Assembly (NCBI GenBank): GCA_013042825.1
Contig: JABDPL010000045.1
Span: 1 to 21,231, forward strand
Source: Flavobacteriaceae bacterium
GTDB lineage: Bacteria; Bacteroidota; Bacteroidia; Flavobacteriales; Flavobacteriaceae
DNA: 21,231 nt
Direction: 5' to 3'
Made by a program: the position numbers and the translations under genes. The notes below the pieces were generated by a model, which was given only the letters and a program-made list of their open reading frames with translations, ran no database searches and was not told the DNA's origin. Positions 15,709 to 21,231 of this stretch are shown here, in pieces (the first letter of the stretch is position 1; every line of letters begins with the position of its first letter).

Positions 15709-16623
15709 TCAGTCCTGGATAATTATATCTTTTGAATCCTGCCGTCCGAATTCCGGCTGAATATTGACGTGATTGATATTGAATTTTTCGAAAAGGGTGT
15801 GTTCAATAAGCAAATGAATTTCATTGAATCGAGATAAGGAAATATCCGATGTGAAATCGACATGGGCTTCCAGGTGGATCTCTTCCTCATTCAGCTGCCA
15901 GACATGGATATGATGGATATTATCAACCTGGTCTATTTTTTGAACCTCTTTTACAATGGCTTGTATAGCAATATTGTCAGGGGTAAATAACATCAAAACT
16001 TTAAAGGATGATTTAAGAAGGTCATAACCCACAAAGATCAGATATACGGCTATAACGAACGTCAACAGACTATCAACCCAGAATAATTCATAGAATTTCA
16101 TCAGGATTCCACCGATCAACACGGCTATACTCGCGAGCATGTCTGTAAATAAGTGTAAATATGCACTCTTCATGTTCATATTCTTCTTCGACTCGTCACG
16201 CAAGAGCCATACACTGAATCCATTGGCGGCGATCCCGATAAGGGACATCCAAATAACGATGTTGGAATTTATTTCAATAGGTGTTGTGAAACGCTCTATA
16301 GCTTCTTTGATAAGAAAAATTGCAATGATCACAAGTCCTGCTGCGTTGACAAAAGCCGCCATGATCTCAGCTCGCTTAAAACCAAAAGTGCGGTCGAGTG
16401 AAGCGCTTTTCCGGGATAGTTTCGCAGCGATAAAACTGACGATTAAAGAGATAACATCGGAAAGGTTATGAAGGGCATCGCTGAGAAGTGAAATACTTGA
16501 TGAAACGAAACCTCCAATTACCTGGGCAATTGTAATTAGAAGATTAAGGAGAATGGCAATTAAAAGATTCTTGCCTTTATAAGAATGATGATCCGCGTGA
16601 TTGTGACGATGATTATGGCCCAT
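15709..16623 (-). CDS. Cation diffusion facilitator, zinc-type efflux transporter (CzcD/ZitB-like)
   Basis: A 304-residue inner-membrane protein that exports divalent metal in exchange for protons. The first 15 residues are rich in histidine (GHNHRHNHADHH), a common metal-capture tail. Six membrane helices follow. The metal site shows HxxxD in helix 2 (ALHNLSDV) and HxxxD in helix 5 (HLFTDML), the combination associated with Zn2+ and Cd2+ rather than Mn2+ or Fe2+. The cytoplasmic C-terminal domain carries the usual histidines (NIHHIHVWQLNEEEIHLEAHVDF in shortened form IHHIHVWQL, then EAHVDF). It begins directly after the rpiB stop with no spacer. Confidence 0.93.
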   Translation of the reverse strand: MGHNHRHNHADHHSYKGKNLLIAILLNLLITIAQVIGGFVSSSISLLSDALHNLSDVISLIVSFIAAKLSRKSASLDRTFGFKRAEIMAAFVNAAGLVIIAIFLIKEAIERFTTPIEINSNIVIWMSLIGIAANGFSVWLLRDESKKNMNMKSAYLHLFTDMLASIAVLIGGILMKFYELFWVDSLLTFVIAVYLIFVGYDLLKSSFKVLMLFTPDNIAIQAIVKEVQKIDQVDNIHHIHVWQLNEEEIHLEAHVDFTSDISLSRFNEIHLLIEHTLFEKFNINHVNIQPEFGRQDSKDIIIQD

Positions 16624-17058
16624 TTAACAATTCATAGGAATTTTATCGACCCGCCTTTTATGCCGGCCACCTTCGAAAGCTGTGTTTAAAAAGGTATCAA
16701 CCATTTCGAGTACCTGCGGTATAGCTGTAAACCGCGCGGGTATACCTAGAATATTCGCATCGTTATGCAGGCGAGCCAATGCTGTGATCTCCTTATTCCA
16801 GCAAAGTGCTGCCCGAATACCCTGGTGTTTATTTGCAGTCATGCTGGCACCATTCCCGCTACCACAGATAATGATTCCAAAGATCGACCTTCCGCTTGAA
16901 ACGTCTTCAGCAACCGGATGTATAAAATCAGGATAATCTACGCTATCGCCTGAATTGGTGCCATGATTAGTAACCTTATACCCATTATCCTCAAGATGTT
17001 TGATAATAGCCTCTTTATACCCAGTACCCGCGTGATCGTTCCCTATTGAAATATTCAT
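16624..17058 (-). CDS. rpiB: Ribose-5-phosphate isomerase B
   Basis: A 144-residue cytoplasmic enzyme interconverting ribose 5-phosphate and ribulose 5-phosphate in the pentose phosphate pathway. Family marks are GNDHAG at 6-11 (Asp8, His9), the catalytic Cys65 in IIICGSGNGASMTANK, and ARLHNDANILGIPAR with His98. The glycine loop is GSGNG where GTGxG is commoner; this is conservative. Length is normal. It is first in a unit with the CDF exporter and the ElaA-like acetyltransferase. The divergent promoter region is shared with rnr. Confidence 0.95.
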   Translation of the reverse strand: MNISIGNDHAGTGYKEAIIKHLEDNGYKVTNHGTNSGDSVDYPDFIHPVAEDVSSGRSIFGIIICGSGNGASMTANKHQGIRAALCWNKEITALARLHNDANILGIPARFTAIPQVLEMVDTFLNTAFEGGRHKRRVDKIPMNC

Positions 17059-17091
17059 AATACAATTGACTTAACTGTTGGTATAAAATTA

Positions 17092-17099
17092 CAAAAATA
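17092..17099 (-). promoter_or_regulatory. Candidate -7 element for the rpiB operon
   Basis: On the minus strand this reads TATTTTTG, a perfect match to TAnnTTTG, 33 bases before the rpiB start codon. Transcription would begin near 17085. No TTTG -33 box is evident. Confidence 0.5.
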
Positions 17100-17135
17100 G
17101 CCCCTTGGGTTACTTATGTTGTTCGTAAGTTTTTC

Positions 17136-17340
17136 ATTAACCGGTTAATAACTTTTTAATAGTATTGATAAGATAATTTTCTTTTTACAAAAATCTGACC
17201 GGTTGAAAATTTTTTGATAATTAGCAAATTAATTCATAGTATTTATTTCAAATCTAATGAACCGGAAACCCATGGTTTTTAACCGCGATCACAGCTTTAA
17301 AATATAAAGAAAACGGTAAAAGCAACAGTATTAACCGTTG
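17136..17340. repeat. Cluster of six AACCGG/AACCGT-like sites, one a perfect palindrome
   Basis: Sites are ATTAACCGGTTAAT at 17136-17149 (perfect 14-bp palindrome), TGACCGGTTGA at 17196-17206, GAACCGGAAACC at 17259-17270, TTTTTAACCGCG at 17276-17287, AAACGGTAAA at 17311-17320 (opposite strand) and ATTAACCGTTG at 17330-17340. Such GC-containing cores stand out in this AT-rich DNA. They look like a set of binding sites for a dimeric DNA-binding protein; the protein is not identifiable here. Confidence 0.5.
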
Positions 17341-17466
17341 TTGAAATAATATGTTAAAAAATTGAATATCAGAGCTTAAGTTTAATTTCTGATGGTTATA
17401 AGATGTTGAAAGATGGAGGATATCGTAATTAGCAACACTTTCAGTATAAATTTATCATCACTATTA

Positions 17467-17526
17467 ACACACCATCATAATAATTAAAAATATATTTTAA
17501 AAAGATTGATTATAATGATGTTGTGT
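17467..17526. repeat. Long imperfect inverted repeat upstream of rnr
   Basis: The 18-base arms 17467-17484 and 17509-17526 pair at 16 of 18 positions, around a 24-base loop that is itself nearly self-complementary (TTAAAA and TTTTAA). It could form a cruciform in DNA or a long hairpin in RNA. No T-run follows it in a position that would make it a terminator. Confidence 0.6.
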
Positions 17527-17547
17527 GGAAAAACAACTCTTGGTAAT

Positions 17548-17580
17548 TTTCAAGTATTCGAATTATTAGCAGTAATTTTG
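17548..17580 (+). promoter_or_regulatory. Bacteroidota-type promoter for rnr
   Basis: TTTC at 17548-17551, a 21-bp spacer and a perfect TAATTTTG at 17573-17580. Transcription would begin near 17587, about 11 bases before the rnr ATG at 17598. Confidence 0.6.
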
Positions 17581-17597
17581 TTTTTCAGTATTAATAC

Positions 17598-19793
17598 ATG
17601 CCCAGAAAGAAAAAGAAAAAACGGTCGAATAATATCCAGAATCTCAGTTCAAGTGTTATAAACATCCTGAAATCAGACCGGAATCGTAGCTTCAATTATA
17701 AACAAATCGCTTCTAAACTCAACCTGGATGATCCCAGCAGCAGGAATCAGATCATCAAAACACTGCAACGCTTCAAGGAAAAGGGAGATTTAATAGAGGT
17801 TAGCCGTGGAAAATTCCAGTTTAACAGTGCTGATGTTTATTCTACCGGTATTATCGAATTGAATAGGAATGGTGGGGGTTACGTCTATGTTGAGGATCTC
17901 CAGGAAGAGGTTTTTATCGCTTCAAATAACCTGCATAAATCCCTGAATGGTGATGAGGTTGAATTGTACATTTTTAAACGCAGGAAAAGAGGTCGTCTTG
18001 AAGGGGAGATTACCCGTATAATAAAACGCGAAAGGACAGAGTTTGTGGGGATTATTCATCTCAGTAAGAACTTCGCCTTCGTGGTTCCGGATTCCAATAA
18101 AATGTATATAGACATCTTTGTTCCGAAGAATAAATCTAAAAGAGCAGAAGACGGAGATAAGGTTATAGTGCAGATTGAAGAATGGCCTGAGAAAGCAGAC
18201 TCGCCAATAGGTAAGGTTATTGAAGTGCTGGGTAAACCGGGTGAACACGACACCGAGATCCATGCTATCCTTGCTGATTATGGTTTGCCTTATGAATTTC
18301 CGAAGGAAGTCGAACGTTTTGCTGATAAACTGGATACATCAATCCGGAAAGAAGAGATATCTAAAAGGCGCGATTTTAGAAAGGTGCTGACCTTTACTAT
18401 CGATCCTAAAGATGCCAAAGATTTTGATGATGCTCTCTCGTTTCGTATCCTAAAAAACGGTAATTATGAGATAGGGATACATATTGCCGATGTTACCCAT
18501 TACTTACAAGAAGGCACGGCATTAGATGATGAGGCATTTGAACGGGGAACCTCTGTTTACCTGGTCGATCGGGTAGTTCCGATGTTGCCGGAAGTACTTT
18601 CCAATAAAGCCTGCTCACTTCGGCCGAGGGAAGAAAAATATACTTTCTCTGCTGTTTTTGAGATGGACGAGAATGCGAAACTCAAATCGCAGTGGTTTGG
18701 AAGGACTGTTATTTATAGTGATGCACGTTTTGCTTATGAAGAAGCTCAGGAGATCATAGAGACCCGTTCATCAAAAATCTCAAAAACGAATTCCCTTACA
18801 GGAAAAGCATATGAAACATCTAAACCCTTAGCAGAAGCCATTCTTAAACTTGACCAGCTTGCTAAAATCATGCGTAAAAAACGGATGCAGGCGGGTGCGA
18901 TCTCTTTTGACAAAGCCGAAGTTAAATTTCATCTGGATGAAAATAATGATCCTACCGGTGTTTACTTCAAGATAACCTCAGATGCAAACCATCTGATCGA
19001 AGAGTTTATGTTGATGGCGAACAAAAAGGTTGCAGAATTTATAGGAAAACAAAAATCGCCTAAGACCTTTGTTTATCGAATTCATGATGAACCGGATGAT
19101 GAGAAATTGGCAAATCTTCAGAGTTTAGTTGCAAAGTTTGGGTATAAAGTAAATTTCCAATCCCATCAGAGTATTTCCACTTCCCTGAATAAACTTCTAA
19201 ATGATGTTGTAGGAAAAAAAGAACAACATCTGGTCGATACCCTTGCCATCAGGAGTATGAGCAAGGCTGAGTATTCGGTTAACAACATCGGCCATTACGG
19301 GTTGGCATTCCGGTATTATACACACTTTACATCTCCGATAAGAAGATATCCCGATGTTATGGTCCACAGGTTGTTGCAACATTATTTGAATGGTGGAAAG
19401 TCGGCCAAGGAGGAGGTTTATGAAGAGCGCTGTAATCATGCTTCAAAAATGGAATATCTCGCAACCAAGGCCGAGCGTGATTCGATTAAATATATGCAAG
19501 TGAAATTTATGCAGGACCATAAAGACCAGGAATTCAAAGGTGTAATTTCTGGAGTAACCGATTGGGGTATTTACGTCGAGATCATATCGAACGGTTGTGA
19601 AGGTATGGTGAGGATTAGGGATATACAGGACGATTATTATACTTTTGACAAGGAACATCATGCCCTGATTGGTGATCGCACCAAAAACAGCTACCAGTTA
19701 GGAGAGGAGGTTATTGTAAAAGTAAAGAAGGCTGACCTCGTTCAAAAACACCTTGACTTCCATTTAGTTGGAAAAGCAGATGATTTAATTTAG
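17598..19793 (+). CDS. rnr: Ribonuclease R (RNB-family 3'-5' exoribonuclease)
   Basis: A 731-residue cytoplasmic enzyme that degrades structured RNA from the 3' end and takes part in RNA quality control. Order of domains: a lysine-rich N-terminal tail and winged-helix-like region (residues 1-75), two cold-shock/OB domains (about 80-140 and 148-215), the RNB catalytic domain (about 260-600) and a C-terminal S1 domain (about 645-725, FKGVISGVTDWGIYVEI). The catalytic, metal-binding aspartates are in IDPKDAKDFDDALSF (269-282), and the conserved YTHFTSPIRRYPDVMVHR motif lies late in the RNB domain. Length and architecture are normal. It is divergent from rpiB across the long spacer and has a good promoter. 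Confidence 0.96.
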   Translation: MPRKKKKKRSNNIQNLSSSVINILKSDRNRSFNYKQIASKLNLDDPSSRNQIIKTLQRFKEKGDLIEVSRGKFQFNSADVYSTGIIELNRNGGGYVYVEDLQEEVFIASNNLHKSLNGDEVELYIFKRRKRGRLEGEITRIIKRERTEFVGIIHLSKNFAFVVPDSNKMYIDIFVPKNKSKRAEDGDKVIVQIEEWPEKADSPIGKVIEVLGKPGEHDTEIHAILADYGLPYEFPKEVERFADKLDTSIRKEEISKRRDFRKVLTFTIDPKDAKDFDDALSFRILKNGNYEIGIHIADVTHYLQEGTALDDEAFERGTSVYLVDRVVPMLPEVLSNKACSLRPREEKYTFSAVFEMDENAKLKSQWFGRTVIYSDARFAYEEAQEIIETRSSKISKTNSLTGKAYETSKPLAEAILKLDQLAKIMRKKRMQAGAISFDKAEVKFHLDENNDPTGVYFKITSDANHLIEEFMLMANKKVAEFIGKQKSPKTFVYRIHDEPDDEKLANLQSLVAKFGYKVNFQSHQSISTSLNKLLNDVVGKKEQHLVDTLAIRSMSKAEYSVNNIGHYGLAFRYYTHFTSPIRRYPDVMVHRLLQHYLNGGKSAKEEVYEERCNHASKMEYLATKAERDSIKYMQVKFMQDHKDQEFKGVISGVTDWGIYVEIISNGCEGMVRIRDIQDDYYTFDKEHHALIGDRTKNSYQLGEEVIVKVKKADLVQKHLDFHLVGKADDLI

Positions 19794-19846
19794 CTTGTCT
19801 GCTGTAACAAAAGCAAAGAAACCCGATCTATCAATAAAGCATTAAA

Positions 19847-20953
19847 ATGGTAAAAGTCCGACGCTACGATATCGATTGGATCCGTGTTATTGTTTTCGAC
19901 ATCCTTATAATTTATCATGTAGGTATGTTCTTCGTGCCCTGGGGCTGGCACATTAAAAATGATGAGATTATAGACTGGATGCGCTTGCCGATGGGGTTCA
20001 CCAATCAATGGCGCTTACCGATCTTATTCATGGTATCAGGAATTGGCACTCGTTACGCCCTTTCATTCAGATCATCAAAACAATATATTTCTGAAAGATT
20101 TAAGCGGCTTTTCATTCCTCTGCTCGCCGGAATTTTAATCGTTATTCCCCCTCAGGTTTATATCGAACGCCTGGTCGATGGTGACACCACCAAAACATTT
20201 TTTGAATGGTTTCCTGAATTCTTTTCAGGTGTTTATCCTTCAGGTAACTTTAGCTGGCATCACCTTTGGTTTCTTCCTTACCTCCTTCTTTTTTCATTGA
20301 TCGCTACACCGCTGTTCATGAGATGGCGAAAAGAGGATAATCGCCTGATAAAATGGTTGGCCGCTAAACTCGAAAGATCAGCCTATTATATTTACCTGTT
20401 CTGTATCCCGTTAGTTTTTGTAGAGGCTTTTATGGAGCCTTTATTTCCGATTAACCATGCTCTTGTGGGCGATTGGTATGCCCTGGTCTTATATTTTATT
20501 TTCTTTCTGGCCGGGTTCATGCTGATAAGCACCGGAGATGTTTTCTGGAAAAGCGTTCAGAAGATCAGGTATTTTTCACTTGTACTCGGACTGATCTGCT
20601 TTCCTTTACTGCTTTGGTTCTGGTTTAATGTTGACAGCTCTGTTTTTATACCCATTCTGAAAATTCTCAATATGTGGAGTTGGATGGTCGTTATATTCGG
20701 GTTCAGCGCCAAATATCTAAATAAAGAAGGGAAAGTTGTAAAATACAGGAACCGGGCTGTCTACCCCTTTTATATATTACACCAGACCATTACAGTTATC
20801 ATTGGATATTATCTAATAAATGCTGATATTCATTATGGCGTGAAATTTGTTATCATGCTTGTAGGGACCTTCGGGATAACCTGGCTGCTTTATGAATTAA
20901 TCATAAGACGGGTTCCGATCTTAAAACCCCTATTTGGATTAAAACCGAACTAA
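19847..20953 (+). CDS. Membrane acyltransferase family 3 protein (OafA/OpgC-like)
   Basis: A 368-residue integral membrane protein with about ten hydrophobic helices. It starts with the family signature RRYDIDWIRVIVFDILIIYH (residues 5-24), whose His24 is the expected catalytic or acyl-donor-handling residue, followed by WRLPILFMVSG and RFKRLFIPLLAG with the conserved Arg-rich loop. Relatives move acyl groups onto sugars of glucans, lipopolysaccharide or other envelope molecules; this protein's acceptor is unknown. It lies 53 bp after rnr with no clear promoter or terminator between, so read-through from rnr is possible. Confidence 0.87.
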   Translation: MVKVRRYDIDWIRVIVFDILIIYHVGMFFVPWGWHIKNDEIIDWMRLPMGFTNQWRLPILFMVSGIGTRYALSFRSSKQYISERFKRLFIPLLAGILIVIPPQVYIERLVDGDTTKTFFEWFPEFFSGVYPSGNFSWHHLWFLPYLLLFSLIATPLFMRWRKEDNRLIKWLAAKLERSAYYIYLFCIPLVFVEAFMEPLFPINHALVGDWYALVLYFIFFLAGFMLISTGDVFWKSVQKIRYFSLVLGLICFPLLLWFWFNVDSSVFIPILKILNMWSWMVVIFGFSAKYLNKEGKVVKYRNRAVYPFYILHQTITVIIGYYLINADIHYGVKFVIMLVGTFGITWLLYELIIRRVPILKPLFGLKPN

Positions 20954-21008
20954 ACCATTAATAGTCAAACAAAACACTAAAAACAATAACCCTCAAAACC
21001 ATAAAAAA

Positions 21009-21231
21009 ATGAAAAATTTAGTTGCCTGTTTAGCTTTATTCTGCAGTTTAAGCGCATTTTCCCAGGACTCCATTTCTAAAACCGTGGGTGAATTCTCCAT
21101 GCTCAAGGCCTATGATCTTATCAATGTTGAAATGATACAATCGGATGAGAATCGTATTGAAATAAGCGGGAAGAACGCCACTGATGTGGTTGTTGTGAAT
21201 AATAACGGCAAACTCAAAATACGCATGAACC
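21009..21231 (+). CDS. Secreted head-GIN-domain (DUF2807-like) protein, partial at right edge
   Basis: The frame from the ATG at 21009 stays open for 74 codons to the window end. Residues 1-19 are a signal peptide (MKNLVACLALFCSLSAFSQ). The following stretch VGEFSMLKAYDLINVEMIQ and RIEISGKNATDVVVVNNNGKLKIRMN matches the start of the beta-helical head-GIN domain common in Bacteroidota envelope proteins; function in the family is poorly known. Its leader is A-rich (AAAAAAATG) with no Shine-Dalgarno and I find no clear TAnnTTTG promoter in the 55 bp after the acyltransferase gene. Confidence 0.78.
   Translation, partial: MKNLVACLALFCSLSAFSQDSISKTVGEFSMLKAYDLINVEMIQSDENRIEISGKNATDVVVVNNNGKLKIRMN

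Larger units (their letters stand above)
17059..17597. other. Long AT-rich non-coding spacer between rpiB and rnr
   Basis: This 539-bp spacer is by far the longest in the window and much richer in A and T than the genes around it. It carries a promoter-like element at each end, reading outward, a cluster of AACCGG/AACCGT-type sites (17136-17340) and a long imperfect inverted repeat (17467-17526). I find no convincing protein-coding frame, tRNA or terminator inside it. A transcribed small RNA cannot be excluded. Confidence 0.8.

Noticed and set aside
17059..17597. Firm call of a chromosomal replication origin
   Set aside because: Only one DnaA-box-like match is convincing, dnaA and other origin genes are not in the window, and skew over the chromosome cannot be judged; kept only as a hypothesis.
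17515..17661. A 48-codon frame starting ATGATG in the spacer and running into rnr out of frame
   Set aside because: It covers the rnr promoter and start, has no supporting signal and is likely chance in AT-rich DNA.
1..21231. CRISPR arrays, insertion sequences, toxin-antitoxin pairs, phage or defence genes
   Set aside because: I looked for repeat arrays, transposase-like proteins and short paired genes and saw none; nearly all coding space is taken by recognisable chromosomal genes.

Overview
The window reads as chromosome of a member of the Bacteroidota, most likely a marine Flavobacteriia-type organism. The evidence is the set of protein families (a GCS2-like ligase with C-terminal CBS pair next to an M14 acylase, rnpA directly followed by an S41 peptidase, and a head-GIN protein), Bacteroidota-type promoters (TTTG, 19-21 bp spacer, TAnnTTTG) ahead of many genes, and start codons without a clear Shine-Dalgarno. 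No mobile element, tRNA, rRNA, CRISPR array or classical defence island is visible. Gene density is high and spacers are short, with one exception of 539 bp.

Layout. Positions 1-1638 (-) hold a CPA1-type cation/proton antiporter with an RCK/TrkA-N tail that runs off the left edge. It is divergent from a two-gene, overlapping unit (+): a universal stress protein and a SulP transporter with STAS domain and an unusual extra C-terminal domain. Together these look like an ion/bicarbonate and pH homeostasis island. Positions 4836-9199 (+) form a probable operon of an MBL-fold hydrolase, a subtilase lipoprotein and an M1 metallopeptidase lipoprotein. Facing it, 9207-12255 (-), is a tight pair: a GCS2-like carboxylate-amine ligase with CBS domains followed by an M14 aspartoacylase-like hydrolase. 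Divergent from that pair, rnpA overlaps an S41 C-terminal processing peptidase, and a protein with two OmpA-like domains follows under its own promoter. A zero-gap operon on the minus strand (rpiB, a CDF zinc-type exporter, an ElaA-like acetyltransferase) converges on the OmpA-like gene.

Positions 17059-17597 separate rpiB from the divergent gene rnr (RNase R). This spacer is very AT-rich and holds promoters at both ends, a cluster of six AACCGG/AACCGT-like sites including a perfect 14-bp palindrome, and a long imperfect inverted repeat with one DnaA-box-like match. It is the least explained DNA in the window. After rnr come a membrane acyltransferase-3 protein and the start of a secreted head-GIN-domain protein cut by the right edge.

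Most genes are housekeeping or envelope functions. No clear new system stands out. The best candidates for undescribed biology are the ligase/acylase pair, the SulP protein with its extra C-terminal domain co-translated with a stress protein, and the structured rpiB-rnr spacer.
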